Of a stretch of 64,000 nucleotides of DNA, positions 17,462 through 28,172 are shown one piece after another. The stretch lies in assembly GCF_012940005.1 (NCBI RefSeq), contig NZ_SPMX01000027.1:1-64000 (forward strand). The letters are read 5' to 3'. The translations under genes and the position numbers were made by a program. This DNA is from Candidatus Accumulibacter contiguus (GTDB taxonomy: Bacteria > Pseudomonadota > Gammaproteobacteria > Burkholderiales > Rhodocyclaceae). The notes beneath the pieces were generated by a model. That model did not search any database, was not told where the DNA came from, and saw only the letters and a program-made list of their open reading frames with translations. Within the stretch, counting starts at the first letter, position 1, and every line of letters starts with the position of its first letter.

Positions 17462-17935
17462 TCACAGGAAGCGGTCGAGAATGCGCCGGCTATGCTGATC
17501 GAGCGCAGAACGGTCAGGAATCAGGAAATGAATGCCATGGCTGTCGGCGATCAGCAGCGCCGGTGGGGTGAGGCGGCGAATGTCCTCCTCACCCTTGAGG
17601 ATCAGCGTCGCCGCACCACGATCGGTTTCGACCTGCCAGGTGCTCGGCGTCGCGAAACTCGCGACGCTGACGATGCGCGTGATCACGGGCATGAACTCGC
17701 GCTGGGCGAGTTCGGATTCAAGCAGTGTGCGCAGTTCCTCGGGCAGCTCGCCGAGTTCGTCGATCCAGGCCAGTTCGTGGCCATAGGGGTCGACCAGGGC
17801 GATGCCGTCAGCGGGCGCGCTGATCGGAAAAGCGCGCACCGGCACCACGCCTGCATGGATTTCATCGTCGGACGAAATCAATTCGAGCTTGCCGAAAGCA
17901 TTGCGGCGCAACTGATAGTCTGGCGTGTCGGTCAT
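17462..17935 (-). CDS. cyanophycin-associated DUF1854 family protein
   Basis: A 157-residue protein starting at MTDTPDYQLRRNAFGKLEL. This start is chosen because ATG at 17935 overlaps the TGA of the ABC transporter as ATGA, implying translational coupling; a longer frame to 18043 would run inside the transporter gene. No membrane segments are seen. I recognise the family by context and text (DPYGHELAWIDELGELP, VITRIVSV) as DUF1854, which recurs beside cyanophycin synthetase genes. Its biochemical role is unknown; an accessory role to the transporter is likely from the coupling. Confidence 0.8.
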   Translation of the reverse strand: MTDTPDYQLRRNAFGKLELISSDDEIHAGVVPVRAFPISAPADGIALVDPYGHELAWIDELGELPEELRTLLESELAQREFMPVITRIVSVASFATPSTWQVETDRGAATLILKGEEDIRRLTPPALLIADSHGIHFLIPDRSALDQHSRRILDRFL

Positions 17936-20244
17936 TCGCGTTCTTCCTCGCGCTTGGCAGCGAGTTCCATCCTGCGTAGCTCGTCTTCGGTGTCGACGTT
18001 GCGCGCCTGTGCCTGATAGAGGCGGTAGTAGTGGCCTTCGCAAGCCATCAGCTGGTCGTGGCTGCCGACCTCGACGACACTGCCACGGTCGAGAACGACC
18101 AGGCGATTGGCGTCGCGCAGGGTGGACAGGCGGTGCGCGATGGCAATCGTCGTGCGTCCACGCACGAGGTTGTCGAGCGCTTTCTGAATTTCCTTCTCGG
18201 TGGTGGTATCCACCGATGAAGTGGCTTCGTCGAGGATCAGGATGCGCGGGTCGATCAGCAGCGCGCGCGCGATCGAGATGCGCTGCCTTTCGCCGCCGGA
18301 GAGCGCTTGCCCGCGTTCGCCGACCAGCGAGTCGTAACCATGTGGCAGGCGAAGGATGAATTCATGCGCGTGCGCGGCGCGTGCAGCCGCGACGATCTCG
18401 GCGCGCGTGGCCGCGGGCTTGCCATAGGCGATGTTCTCGGCAATCGTGCCGAAGAACAGGAAGGGTTCCTGCAGCACCAGGCCGATGTGCTTGCGGTATT
18501 CGGCGACCGGTACAGAACGGATGTCCACGCCGTCGATCAGGATGGCGCCTTCGCTGACATCGTAAAAACGGCAGATCAGGTTGACCAGCGTGCTCTTGCC
18601 GGAACCGCTGTGTCCGACCAGGCCGATCATTTCGCCGGGTTCGATGGCGATATTGATGTCGCGGGTGACGCTGCGCGTCCCGTAGCGGAAGCCGACGTTG
18701 CGCAACTCGATGCGTCCCGAGACTTGCGGCAGGTGCACCGGATGCGTCGGCTCGGGAACGCTGGAGACATGGTCGAGAATGTCGAAAATGCGCTTGGCGC
18801 CGGCCGCGGCCTTCTGGGTCACCGAAACGATGCGGCTCATCGAATCGAGGCGCAGGTAGAAGCGACTGATGTAGGCGAGGAAGGCAGTGAGCACACCGAC
18901 GGTGATCTGATCCTTGGCGATCTGCCAGATGCCGAAAGCCCAGACGATCAGGAGGCCGATTTCGGTGAGCAGGGTGACCGTTGGCGAAAACAGCGACCAC
19001 ACCTTGTTGACCCGGTCATTGACTTCCAGGTTGTGCATATTGGCTGACCGGAAACGCGCCGCTTCGCGGCTTTCCTGGGCAAAGGCCTTGACCACCCGGA
19101 TGCCGGGAATGGTGTCGGCGAGCACGTTGGTGACTTCCGCCCAGATGCGGTCGACGCGCTCGAAGCCGGTGCGCAGCTTTTCGCGGACGACGTGGATCAA
19201 CCAGCCGATGATCGGCAGTGGCAACAGGGTCACCGCCGCCAGCCAGGGATCGATCGACACCAGAATGAGCGTGGTCATGACGATCATCAGCACGTCGGTG
19301 GCGAAGTCGAGGAGGTGCAGCGAAATGAAGATGTTGATGCGGTCGGTTTCGGAACCGATGCGCGCCATCAGGTCGCCGGTTCGCTTGCCGCCGAAGTACT
19401 CCTGCGAGAGTTTCAGCAGATGCTCGTAGGTGGTGGTGCGCAGGTCGGCTCCGATCCGTTCGGAAACCAGCGCCAGGATATAGGTGCGTCCCCAGCCGAG
19501 CACCCAGGCGAACAGTGACGATCCGAGCAGTCCCGAGAGATAGAGTGCGACCAGCGCGGGGTCGATCGGCTGGCCGTTCTGGTAGGGGATCAGCACCTTG
19601 TCCATCATCGGCATCGTCAGGTACGGTGCCACCAGGGTTGCGGCTGTGGTCAGCAGGGACAGCACGAAGGCGGTCAGCAGTTGTCCTCGGTAGGGCCTGG
19701 CGAAGCGTGTCAGGCGCAACAGCGTCCAGGTCGAAGGCGGTTCATGGATTTCCTTGCTGCATGCCGGGCATTCTTCCTGTCCCTCGAGCAGCGGGGTTTC
19801 GCACTTCGGGCAGAGGGCCACGGAAGATGGAGGCGGCACTTCACCGCTGACCCGAAAGCTGAGCTGGCGCGTGAAGTGCTCGACCAGCCGGCCAGCGGCG
19901 ATGTCAGCGCCCAGCGTGTAGCGCCAGTGCGCCAGCAGCGAATGGGTGTCGCAGAGTTCCAGGGTGCCCACCCCGGAATGATCGCGGCGCGACAGCGACA
20001 GTCCCGGCCGGTAGGCCCAGCCCTGCCACTGGCTGCCGCCGGGTGGCATCACCAGCAGGCGCTCACTGCTCACCACCACCAGGCCGCGCGCGAAACGCAG
20101 GCTGGCGTCGAGGTCGATTTCAAGCCAGGCCAGGACGCTCTCGCTGCCGGCGAGCTGCGTATCGAGCTGCGTCGCCCATGCGGCGGGCAGCGTCGTTGGC
20201 GAGCAGGGGGCGGCAAGGAGCAATGGCGAAGCAACAGAACTCAT
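17932..20244 (-). CDS. cyanophycin-associated ABC transporter, fused permease/ATPase
   Basis: A 770-residue exporter-type half transporter. Residues 1-140 are a soluble N-terminal extension. A zinc ribbon (CPKC at 145-148, CPAC at 159-162) follows, then an ABC type-1 membrane domain of six helices (about 175-480), then an ATPase with Walker A GHSGSGKST (about 540), signature LSGGERQR and Walker B LILDEATSS. The extension and zinc ribbon are unusual for a lipid- or drug-exporter and suggest a specialised substrate or regulator. It overlaps the DUF1854 gene by four bases and lies upstream of cphA'/cphA. The substrate cannot be read from sequence; export or sensing of Asp/Arg dipeptides or arginine is only a guess. 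Confidence 0.85.
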   Translation of the reverse strand: MSSVASPLLLAAPCSPTTLPAAWATQLDTQLAGSESVLAWLEIDLDASLRFARGLVVVSSERLLVMPPGGSQWQGWAYRPGLSLSRRDHSGVGTLELCDTHSLLAHWRYTLGADIAAGRLVEHFTRQLSFRVSGEVPPPSSVALCPKCETPLLEGQEECPACSKEIHEPPSTWTLLRLTRFARPYRGQLLTAFVLSLLTTAATLVAPYLTMPMMDKVLIPYQNGQPIDPALVALYLSGLLGSSLFAWVLGWGRTYILALVSERIGADLRTTTYEHLLKLSQEYFGGKRTGDLMARIGSETDRINIFISLHLLDFATDVLMIVMTTLILVSIDPWLAAVTLLPLPIIGWLIHVVREKLRTGFERVDRIWAEVTNVLADTIPGIRVVKAFAQESREAARFRSANMHNLEVNDRVNKVWSLFSPTVTLLTEIGLLIVWAFGIWQIAKDQITVGVLTAFLAYISRFYLRLDSMSRIVSVTQKAAAGAKRIFDILDHVSSVPEPTHPVHLPQVSGRIELRNVGFRYGTRSVTRDINIAIEPGEMIGLVGHSGSGKSTLVNLICRFYDVSEGAILIDGVDIRSVPVAEYRKHIGLVLQEPFLFFGTIAENIAYGKPAATRAEIVAAARAAHAHEFILRLPHGYDSLVGERGQALSGGERQRISIARALLIDPRILILDEATSSVDTTTEKEIQKALDNLVRGRTTIAIAHRLSTLRDANRLVVLDRGSVVEVGSHDQLMACEGHYYRLYQAQARNVDTEDELRRMELAAKREEERE

Positions 20245-20377
20245 GGGTTGGCCGGTTTCCAGACGAGGTGTGCGCAGTGAATCCGGGAGTATACTCTCGC
20301 CGGTGGATCTGGATTTCCCCTTTGTGTGCCGCGGCGTTGCCTATCGAAGGAGCGATCGTGAAGATACTGTTTTCTCG

Positions 20378-21520
20378 TCAGGCGAGCCGCATCCGTTCGA
20401 GCGCAGCGTCGAGCGTCGTCTGTGGACAACCGAAATTGAGCCGTACCCAACCCGGCAGACCGAAATCGACGCCACTCGACAGACCGACGCCTGCGGCCTC
20501 GAAAAAGGCGGCGGGGTCGGCAACTCCAAGGCCACGCGCATCGATCCACGCCAGGTAGGTCGCTTCGGTATGGCTCACGGCCAGGCCGGGCATGCCGGCA
20601 AGGGCGGCTTCGACACGATCGCGATTGCTGCGTAGCGCCTGCAGCAAGGCGCTGCGCCAGTCCTCGCAGTCGCGGTATGCCGCTTCGGTTGCCGCCAGGC
20701 CGAGGACATTGACGTCCGGTACGATGCCGCGCGCGGCAGCGACAAAGCGCCGGCGCAAGGCAGCGTCGGGAATCACCGCAAAAGCAGCGCCCAGACCGGG
20801 AATGTTATAGGTTTTCGAAGGCGCCATCAGGGTGATGCTGCGATCGGCAAGGTCGGCATCGAGCATCGCCAGCGGCAGATGCTGCCGGTCCTCGTCGAGG
20901 ATCAGGCCGCAGTGGATTTCATCGGAGCAGACGAGCAGGCCGTGGCGCTGGCAGAATGCGGCGATGGCCTCGAGTTCCTCACGCTCCCAGGCCCGACCAA
21001 CCGGGTTGTGCGGATGGCAAAGCAGCAACAGGCGGCTGCTGGGCGTCAGCGCGGCTTCCAGCGCCGCGAAATCCCAGCCCCAGCGGCCATCGCTCTGACA
21101 CAGCGCGGCGCTAGCCAGCCGCCGGCCGGACAATCGCGGCGCAGAGAGAAATGGAGGATAGACGGGCGTCGCCGTCAGGACATCGCCTTCGATGCTCCGG
21201 CAGGCGACGTTGAGGCCGCAGACCAGACCGGGCAACCACACCAGCCAGTCGGCCTCGACCCGCCAGCCGTACGCGCTCCACAAGTGCCCGAGCACGGCGT
21301 CGTAGAGCGCCGGCGATGGCACGGCGTAGCCGAAACAGCCTTGCGCGACACGCTTCTCGATGGCCGCGACGATCGCCGGCGGCGCGGCAAAATCCATGTC
21401 CGCAACCCATAGCGGCAGCACGTCGCGACCGGCGTATTTGTTCCACTTGAGCGAATCGCCGCCGCGGCGGTCGATGACACGAGCAAAGTCGAAACCGTTC
21501 ACCGGCAAGCCCAGGGTCAA
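20378..21520 (-). CDS. patB: MalY/PatB-family PLP aminotransferase, probable cystathionine beta-lyase
   Basis: A 380-residue class I/II fold-type I PLP enzyme. The Schiff-base lysine is in MAPSKTYNIPG (about residue 231), HPHNPVGRAW is the Asn-Pro motif, and DEIHCGL is the PLP-binding Asp region. The N-terminal sequence SLKWNKYAGRDVLPLWVADMDF is typical of the MalY/PatB group, which cleaves cystathionine or cysteine S-conjugates. The start is four bases after the cysK stop, so the two are one operon. The sulfur-amino-acid setting favours C-S lyase over transamination. Confidence 0.85.
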   Translation of the reverse strand: MTLGLPVNGFDFARVIDRRGGDSLKWNKYAGRDVLPLWVADMDFAAPPAIVAAIEKRVAQGCFGYAVPSPALYDAVLGHLWSAYGWRVEADWLVWLPGLVCGLNVACRSIEGDVLTATPVYPPFLSAPRLSGRRLASAALCQSDGRWGWDFAALEAALTPSSRLLLLCHPHNPVGRAWEREELEAIAAFCQRHGLLVCSDEIHCGLILDEDRQHLPLAMLDADLADRSITLMAPSKTYNIPGLGAAFAVIPDAALRRRFVAAARGIVPDVNVLGLAATEAAYRDCEDWRSALLQALRSNRDRVEAALAGMPGLAVSHTEATYLAWIDARGLGVADPAAFFEAAGVGLSSGVDFGLPGWVRLNFGCPQTTLDAALERMRLA

Positions 21521-21524
21521 GATT

Positions 21525-22463
21525 TCAGACTTCGAGGTGGGCGTAGAGTGCGGTCGATAGGTAGCGTTCGCCGAACGAGGGAATGATCACCACACTCAGC
21601 TTGCCGGCATTTTCCGGCCGCCGCGCGACTTCGAGGGCGGCCCAGACGGCCGCGCCCGAGGAAATTCCCACCAATAGCCCTTCTTCGCGCGCCATCCGGC
21701 GAGCGATGTCAAAAGCATCGTCGGCCTTGACGCGCAGCACTTCGTCGTAGATCGCAGTGTTCAGGACCTTGGGGACGAAACCGGCGCCGATCCCCTGAAT
21801 CGGATGCGGTCCCTTGACCCCGCCCGAGAGCACCGGCGACGCGTCGGGTTCGACGGCGATGACCTGCACACCAGGTCTTCTGGCTTTGAGCACTTCGCCG
21901 ACGCCGGTAATGGTGCCACCGGTGCCGACGCCGGAGACGAAGATGTCGACCTGTCCGTCGGTATCGCGCCAGATCTCTTCCGCCGTCGTTGCGCGGTGGA
22001 TCGCCGGATTGGCAGGGTTCTCGAATTGCTGCGGGATGAAATAACGGGCATCGGCGGCAGCGAGTTCCTCGGCGCGGCGGATCGCGCCACCCATGCCATC
22101 GGGCCCGGGGGTCAGCACCAGTTCGGCACCATAGGCCTTGAGCAGCAGGCGGCGTTCGCGGCTCATGGTTTCCGGCATCACGAAGCAGCATCGGATGCCG
22201 CGCGCCGCACAGACCATCGCCAGGCCGATACCGGTATTCCCCGAAGTCGGCTCGAGAACGATGGTTTCCGAGCTGATCTTGCCGGCGGCCTGCGCTGCAT
22301 CGATCATCGCTGCAGCGATACGATCCTTGACGCTGTGCGCGGGACTGTAGAACTCGAGTTTGACGACGACGGTGCCGTCAATTCCGGCACCTAGACGGTT
22401 GAGTCTGAGCAGTGGCGTGTTGCCGATCAGGTCGGTGACCTTGTCGGCGATGTGCATTGGCAT
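21525..22463 (-). CDS. cysK: cysteine synthase A (O-acetylserine sulfhydrylase)
   Basis: Makes cysteine from O-acetylserine and sulfide using PLP. The 312 residues include the PLP lysine K46 in [12 protein letters not shown], the substrate loop [12 protein letters not shown] and the phosphate-binding loop [10 protein letters not shown]. The final Ile ends found in some CysK proteins are not present (it ends AHLEV). The ATG at 22463 has GAGGAG nine bases upstream; a second in-frame ATG is two codons later. It is followed directly by patB and preceded by ilvA 24 bp away, all on the same strand. Confidence 0.92.
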   Translation of the reverse strand: MPMHIADKVTDLIGNTPLLRLNRLGAGIDGTVVVKLEFYSPAHSVKDRIAAAMIDAAQAAGKISSETIVLEPTSGNTGIGLAMVCAARGIRCCFVMPETMSRERRLLLKAYGAELVLTPGPDGMGGAIRRAEELAAADARYFIPQQFENPANPAIHRATTAEEIWRDTDGQVDIFVSGVGTGGTITGVGEVLKARRPGVQVIAVEPDASPVLSGGVKGPHPIQGIGAGFVPKVLNTAIYDEVLRVKADDAFDIARRMAREEGLLVGISSGAAVWAALEVARRPENAGKLSVVIIPSFGERYLSTALYAHLEV

Positions 22464-22487
22464 GATGAAATCTCCTCTGAAATGGGA

Positions 22488-23999
22488 CTAGGCGAGAAAC
22501 AGTTTGTACGCCGGGTTATTGCTTTCGTTCCAGTACGCGTAGCCGAGTTTCGCCAGGAAGTCCTCGAAATCACCCATCTCGCTCGGTGGCACCTGCATGC
22601 CGACCAGCACGCGACCGTAGTCGGCGCCGTGGTTGCGATAATGGAAAAGGCTGATGTTCCAGCCGGCGCTCATGCGATTGAGAAAGTTCATCAGCGCGCC
22701 AGGGCGCTCGGGAAACTCGAATCGGTAGAGGAGCTCGTGCTGGATTTGTGGCGAGTGCCCGCCAACCAGATGACGGATGTGACCCTTGGCCATTTCGTCA
22801 TCGGTCAGGTCGAGCGTCGGATAGTCGTGCTTGCGCAGATGTTCGAGCAGCCGCACCGATTCGGCGCGCGATGCGACCTGTATGCCGACAAAGACATGCG
22901 CATCACGCTGGTCGTTGTAACGGTAGTTGAACTCGGTGATGTTGCGGGCACCGATCAGCGCAACGAAGCGCTTGTAGGCGCCAGGCTTCTCCGGCAAGGT
23001 CACGGCAAAGACGGCTTCGCGCTGCTCGCCGATCTCGGCACGCTCGGCGACAAAACGCAGGCGGTCGAAGTTCATGTTGGCGCCGGATGCCGTTGCGATC
23101 AGCGTCCTGTCCTTCAGTCTGTGCGCCTTGGCATAGGCCTTGGCCCCGGCAACTGCCAGAGCGCCGGCCGGCTCGAGCACGGCACGGGTATCTTCGAAAA
23201 CGTCCTTGATCGCCGCACAAATCGCGTCGGTATCCACCAGCACCATTTCATCGACGTACATCTGACAGAGGCGGAAGGTCTCCTCGCCGACATACTTGAC
23301 CGCCGCGCCATCGGCAAACAGGCCGACGTGATCGAGCCGGACGCGCTTGCCGGCTTTCAGCGAGCGCGTCATGGCATCGGCGTCGACGGCTTCGACTCCG
23401 ATGATCCGGGTTTCCGGTCTGACCCGCTTGATGTAGGCCGCGACACCGGAAATCAGACCACCCCCACCGACGCAGCAGAATATGGCATGGATCGGCTTCG
23501 CATGCTGGCGCAGGATTTCCATGCCGATCGTGCCCTGCCCGGCGATCACTTCGGGATCGTCGAACGGGTGCACGAAGCTCAGCTTCTCGCTTTTCTCGAG
23601 TTCCAGAGCGTGGGTGTAGGCGTCATCATAGCCCTCGCCGGCGAGCACGACTTCCGCACCTCTCGCCTGTACCGCCTGTACCTTGATCAGTGGCGTCGTC
23701 GTCGGCATCACGATCACCGCCCGGCAGCCCAGCCTGGCTGCCGCCAGCGCCACCCCCTGGGCATGGTTGCCGGCAGAGGCGCAGATCACGCCGCGCTTGA
23801 GTCGCTCGGCCGAGAGATGGGCGATCTTGTTGTAAGCGCCGCGCAACTTGAAGGAAAAAACCGGCTGCAGGTCTTCGCGCTTCAACAGGATCCGGTTGCC
23901 CAGACGCGCCGATAGGCTGGGTGCGAAGTCAAGTGGGGTTTCAATCGCTACGTCATAGACCTGCGCGTTGAGAATTCTTTCGAGGTAATCCGTGGGCAT
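22488..23999 (-). CDS. ilvA: threonine ammonia-lyase, biosynthetic
   Basis: Deaminates threonine to 2-oxobutanoate, the first step to isoleucine. The 503 residues consist of a PLP catalytic part with the Schiff-base lysine K51 in FSFKLRGAYNK and the glycine loop GGGGLISG, then two ACT-like regulatory regions (about 330-500), the usual site of isoleucine inhibition. The length matches the long, feedback-regulated enzyme. It starts 103 bp from the divergent DUF3683 gene. No leader peptide or attenuator is evident. Confidence 0.95.
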   Translation of the reverse strand: MPTDYLERILNAQVYDVAIETPLDFAPSLSARLGNRILLKREDLQPVFSFKLRGAYNKIAHLSAERLKRGVICASAGNHAQGVALAAARLGCRAVIVMPTTTPLIKVQAVQARGAEVVLAGEGYDDAYTHALELEKSEKLSFVHPFDDPEVIAGQGTIGMEILRQHAKPIHAIFCCVGGGGLISGVAAYIKRVRPETRIIGVEAVDADAMTRSLKAGKRVRLDHVGLFADGAAVKYVGEETFRLCQMYVDEMVLVDTDAICAAIKDVFEDTRAVLEPAGALAVAGAKAYAKAHRLKDRTLIATASGANMNFDRLRFVAERAEIGEQREAVFAVTLPEKPGAYKRFVALIGARNITEFNYRYNDQRDAHVFVGIQVASRAESVRLLEHLRKHDYPTLDLTDDEMAKGHIRHLVGGHSPQIQHELLYRFEFPERPGALMNFLNRMSAGWNISLFHYRNHGADYGRVLVGMQVPPSEMGDFEDFLAKLGYAYWNESNNPAYKLFLA

Positions 24000-24102
24000 G
24001 GCAGCAGAGAAGAGATCCTTGGGCTAAGCGCCCGATTCTAGCAGCAGAAACGGCGTTTGATGGGCAAACAGTTAGAATGCGCTCTTTGGCGGCGAAGTAC
24101 CC

Positions 24103-27100
24103 ATGAACGCACGTCTGCGCGAGATCCCTTACAACTACACTTCGTTCTCCGACCGCGAGATCGTCATTCGCCTGCTCGGGCCGGAAAACTGGGCGCTGCT
24201 TGACGAGTTGCGTGCCGAACGTGTCACCGGCCGCTCGGCGCGGATGCTCTATGAGGTACTCGGCGACATCTGGGTGGTGCAGCGCAACCCCTACCTGGAA
24301 GACGACCTGCTTGCCAGCCGCGAGCGCCGCACCGCCCTGGTCGAGGCGCTGCGCCACCGCCTGCGTGAAATCGGCAAGCGGCGGCAGGGCAATGCCAAGG
24401 TGCTGCAGTTGATCCTGGCTGCCGAGGCGGCAGTCAATCGTTTTGCACAGCATTTCGACGATACCGCCCGACTGCGTACACAGGTCCGGAGAGTGCTGAG
24501 CCGGCATACGCGCCGCGACAACATCGCCTTCGACGGTCTGGCTCGCGTCTCGCACGTGACCGACGCGACCGACTGGCGAATCGAGTACCCTTTCGTCGTC
24601 CTCTACCCGGACAGCGAGGAGGAGATGGCTCCGTTGGTGCGTGACTGCATCGAACTCGGGCTGACGATCATCCCGCGCGGCGGCGGCACCGGCTATACCG
24701 GTGGCGCCATCCCGTTGACGGCGCTGTCGGTTGTGATCAACACCGAGAAACTGATCGACATCGGCGCCGTCGAAGAACTGCTGCTGGTAGGCTGTGACCG
24801 CCCTGTGGCGACCATCCGTACCGGTGCCGGCGTCGTCACGGCGCGCGTTTCGGAGGCTGCAGCAGCGGCCGGAAGCGTCTTTGCCGTCGACCCGACATCG
24901 GCGGAAGCTTCGTGCATCGGTGGCAACATCGCGATGAACGCCGGCGGCAAGAAAGCCGTGCTCTGGGGAACTGCCCTCGACAACCTGGCGTGGTGGAAGA
25001 TGATCGACCCGAGCGGTCACGTACTGGAAGTGACACGCGTGCACCACAACTTCGGCAAGATTCACGAACAGGAACTGGCGCGCTTCGAGGTCAGACGCTT
25101 TCGCAAGGACGGCAGGACACTCTACGGAACGCCGGAAATCCTGGAAATCCCGGGCGTCCGTTTTCGTAAGGCCGGCCTCGGCAAGGACGTGACCGACAAG
25201 TTCCTGGCCGGTCTGCCGGGTGTCCAGAAAGAAGGGACCGATGGCCTGATTGTCGCTGCCCGCTGGATCCTGCACCGGATGCCGGCGCACACGCGCACCG
25301 TCTGCCTGGAGTTCTTCGGACAGGTGCGCGAGGCGGTGCCGGCGATTGTCGATATCACCGATTACTTCAAGCCAGGGGGTGCCGGCAGGGCGGCCGGAGT
25401 GCTGCTCGCCGGCCTCGAACACCTCGACGAGCGCTATCTGCGGGCCGTCGGCTATGCGACCAAGGCCAAACGCAAGGCGGAAACCGCAGGCCGTCCGAAA
25501 ATGGTTTTGATCGGCGACATCGTCGGTGACGATGAGACGGCGGTGATGACGGCCGCGTCGGAAGTGGTGCGTCTGTGCAATCTGCGTGGTGCCGAGGGGT
25601 TCATCGCCGTCGATGCCGAGACGCGCAAGAAATTCTGGCTCGATCGCTCGCGCACCGCAGCCATTTCGCGCCATACCAATGCCTTCAAGTTGAACGAAGA
25701 CGTGGTGATTCCACTGCCGCGCATGGGCGAGTATTGCGATGGAGTCGAGCGCATCAATATCGAGTTGTCGATCAGGAACAAGCTGTCGCTGTGCGCTGCG
25801 CTGACGGAATTCCTGCGTGGCGACCTGCCCCTGCATCGCGGTGACGCCGACTTCGACAGGGAACTGCTGATCGGCGATCGGCGAATGGCAGCGCTGGACG
25901 CTGTCGCCAGCGTGCAGACACGCTGGCAGTGGCTGCTCGAAAATCTCGATCTACCCCTGCCGCAGGCCGAGGCGCAGTTTGCCGCCCTGGGCATCCACGT
26001 CGATGCGCTGAAAAACCGCGCTGCCATGCCGACGCTCTTCCATCGCCTGCAGGATTACTCGCTGCGCGTTGCGTGGAAAAGCGAACTCAAGCCGCAGCTC
26101 GAAGCGATTTTCGATGGCCTTGTCTATCGACCGGTACGCGAACGTATCGTCGCCATCCACCAGGAGGTTCTGCGCAGCCGCCTGTTTGTCGCGTTGCACA
26201 TGCACGCCGGTGACGGCAATGTGCATACCAACATCCCGGTCAACTCCGACCATTACGAAATGCTGCAGGCGGCTTATGCGGTGGTCGGGCGCATCATGGC
26301 GCTGGCACGGGCGCTCGACGGCGTCGTCTCGGGCGAGCATGGAATCGGCATCACCAAACTCGAGTTCCTGAGTGAGGAAGAGATCCGGCCGTTTCGCGCT
26401 TACAAGGCGAGGATCGACCCGGACGGCCGTTTCAACCAGGGCAAGCTGCTTCCCGGTGCCGATCTGGCAAAGGCCTACACGCCCTCGTTCTCGCTGCTCG
26501 GCACCGAGTCGCTGATCATGGAGCAATCGGAGATCGGCAACATCTCGACGATGGTCAAGGACTGCCTGCGCTGTGGCAAGTGCAAGCCAGTCTGTTCAAC
26601 GCATGTACCGCGCGCCAATCTGCTTTATTCGCCACGCAACAAGATCCTGGCCACTTCCCTGCTGATCGAGGCCTTCCTTTACGAGGAACAGACTCGCCGC
26701 GGCGTCTCGCTCAGGCATTTCGACGAGTTCAACGACGTCGCCGATCACTGCACGATCTGCCACAAGTGCCTCACTCCCTGCCCGGTCGACATCGATTTCG
26801 GCAATGTTTCGATCAGGATGCGCAATCTGCTGCGTGAACAGGGCAAGAAAAAGTTCGTTCCGGCGAAAGCCGCAGCGATGGCCTTTCTGACGATCAAGGA
26901 TCCGGCGACGATCAAGCTGGTCCGCAAGCTGATGATCGACTGGGGCTACCGAGCGCAGCGTCTGGCCTACCGACTGGCGAGATCCTTGCACCTGCTCCAG
27001 AGCCAGACCCGGCAACCGCCAGCGACGCTGGGTTCGCCAACGCTCAGAGCACAGGTCATCCACTTCATCAACAAACCCATGCCGGGCGGACTGCCCAAAC

Positions 27101-27978
27101 GGACTGCCCGCGCCCTGCTCGATATCGAAGACGACAAGGTCGTGCCAATCATTCGCGACCCCATCAAGGTCAGCGCACCGGATTACGATGGCGACGCGGT
27201 GTTCTACTTTCCGGGTTGCGGCTCGGAGCGGCTGTTCTCGCAGGTCGCCCTGGCCACCCAGGCGATCCTCTACGACATCGGCGCACAAACGGTTCTGCCG
27301 CCGGGCTACCTGTGCTGCGGCTATCCCCAGACGGCCGCCGGCGAGGCCGACCAGGGGCAGCGGATCACCACCGACAACCGGGTGCTTTTCCACCGTGTCG
27401 CCAACACGCTCAACTATCTCGACATCCGGACGGTCATCGTCTCCTGTGGCACCTGCATGGACCAGCTCGAAAAATACCACTTCGAGCAGATCTTTCCCGG
27501 CTGCCGCCTGCTGGACATCCACGAATATTTGCTGGAGAAGGGCGTCCGGGTCGATGGGGTCAGCGGTACCCGCTATATGTACCATGACCCCTGCCACGCA
27601 CCGATGCGGACGATACCGGGCATCAAGGTGGTCAACAAGCTGATGGGACAGCCGGTCGATCTCTCCGAGCGCTGTTGCGGCGAATCGGGAACGCTGGCGG
27701 TCACGCGCCCCGACGTGTCTACGCAGGTGCGCTTTCGCAAGCAGGAGGAGATCGAGAAAGGCGCCAGCCGACTGCGCTCCGATGATTTCACCGGCGAGAT
27801 CAAGGTGCTCACCTCCTGCCCATCGTGCCTTCAAGGCCTGTCCCGCTACCACGACGACACCGGCACACAGGCGGACTACATCGTCGTCGAAATGGTCAGG
27901 CGGCTGCTTGGTGAAGACTGGATGGCGCAATACGTGGCCAGGGCCAACCACGGCGGTATCGAACGCGTCCTGCTGTAA
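24103..27978 (+). CDS. DUF3683 FAD/Fe-S oxidoreductase (D-lactate/glycolate dehydrogenase-like)
   Basis: A 1,291-residue fused oxidoreductase. Order: a DUF3683-type N terminus (1-150); FAD-binding PCMH domain (about 160-340, with [16 protein letters not shown]); FAD-oxidase C-terminal domain (to about 790, with [10 protein letters not shown] and GEHGIG); two 4Fe-4S motifs, [11 protein letters not shown] (about 820) and [12 protein letters not shown] (about 882); and a heterodisulfide-reductase-like part with CCG motifs (CCGYPQTA about 1070, CCGESGTLA about 1190). This combines GlcD-, GlcF- and CCG-type modules in one chain, as in 2-hydroxyacid dehydrogenases. No transmembrane helix is seen, so it is probably cytoplasmic or peripheral to the membrane, passing electrons toward quinone. 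The precise substrate is unknown. Confidence 0.88.
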   Translation: MNARLREIPYNYTSFSDREIVIRLLGPENWALLDELRAERVTGRSARMLYEVLGDIWVVQRNPYLEDDLLASRERRTALVEALRHRLREIGKRRQGNAKVLQLILAAEAAVNRFAQHFDDTARLRTQVRRVLSRHTRRDNIAFDGLARVSHVTDATDWRIEYPFVVLYPDSEEEMAPLVRDCIELGLTIIPRGGGTGYTGGAIPLTALSVVINTEKLIDIGAVEELLLVGCDRPVATIRTGAGVVTARVSEAAAAAGSVFAVDPTSAEASCIGGNIAMNAGGKKAVLWGTALDNLAWWKMIDPSGHVLEVTRVHHNFGKIHEQELARFEVRRFRKDGRTLYGTPEILEIPGVRFRKAGLGKDVTDKFLAGLPGVQKEGTDGLIVAARWILHRMPAHTRTVCLEFFGQVREAVPAIVDITDYFKPGGAGRAAGVLLAGLEHLDERYLRAVGYATKAKRKAETAGRPKMVLIGDIVGDDETAVMTAASEVVRLCNLRGAEGFIAVDAETRKKFWLDRSRTAAISRHTNAFKLNEDVVIPLPRMGEYCDGVERINIELSIRNKLSLCAALTEFLRGDLPLHRGDADFDRELLIGDRRMAALDAVASVQTRWQWLLENLDLPLPQAEAQFAALGIHVDALKNRAAMPTLFHRLQDYSLRVAWKSELKPQLEAIFDGLVYRPVRERIVAIHQEVLRSRLFVALHMHAGDGNVHTNIPVNSDHYEMLQAAYAVVGRIMALARALDGVVSGEHGIGITKLEFLSEEEIRPFRAYKARIDPDGRFNQGKLLPGADLAKAYTPSFSLLGTESLIMEQSEIGNISTMVKDCLRCGKCKPVCSTHVPRANLLYSPRNKILATSLLIEAFLYEEQTRRGVSLRHFDEFNDVADHCTICHKCLTPCPVDIDFGNVSIRMRNLLREQGKKKFVPAKAAAMAFLTIKDPATIKLVRKLMIDWGYRAQRLAYRLARSLHLLQSQTRQPPATLGSPTLRAQVIHFINKPMPGGLPKRTARALLDIEDDKVVPIIRDPIKVSAPDYDGDAVFYFPGCGSERLFSQVALATQAILYDIGAQTVLPPGYLCCGYPQTAAGEADQGQRITTDNRVLFHRVANTLNYLDIRTVIVSCGTCMDQLEKYHFEQIFPGCRLLDIHEYLLEKGVRVDGVSGTRYMYHDPCHAPMRTIPGIKVVNKLMGQPVDLSERCCGESGTLAVTRPDVSTQVRFRKQEEIEKGASRLRSDDFTGEIKVLTSCPSCLQGLSRYHDDTGTQADYIVVEMVRRLLGEDWMAQYVARANHGGIERVLL

Positions 27979-28172
27979 TTCTGGGTTTTAGGAAGACCCC
28001 CGTCTCAGCTCAGGAGGGAGGAGTTGTGCGCCTTTCCCTCCGCCTCACCCCCCTTGCCCCTGCAACCCCTGACCCCTTCCGTGACCTAGTTCCTTATGCT
28101 CGCCGTCGCCCTGACTTATTGTTGAGCCCTGGATGGCGCATCGGCGCCCTGGGATCAGCAAGGAGACCACAA

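Noticed and set aside
17935-18043. Longer start for the DUF1854 gene
   Set aside because: It would begin within the transporter frame; the ATGA overlap gives the natural start.
24000-24102. Attenuator or riboswitch between ilvA and the DUF3683 gene
   Set aside because: The 103-bp gap shows no leader peptide, no hairpin with T-run and no known aptamer pattern.
23953-27951. Large minus-strand ORFs (627 and 451 codons)
   Set aside because: Antisense to the DUF3683 oxidoreductase, whose FAD and Fe-S motifs are unambiguous.
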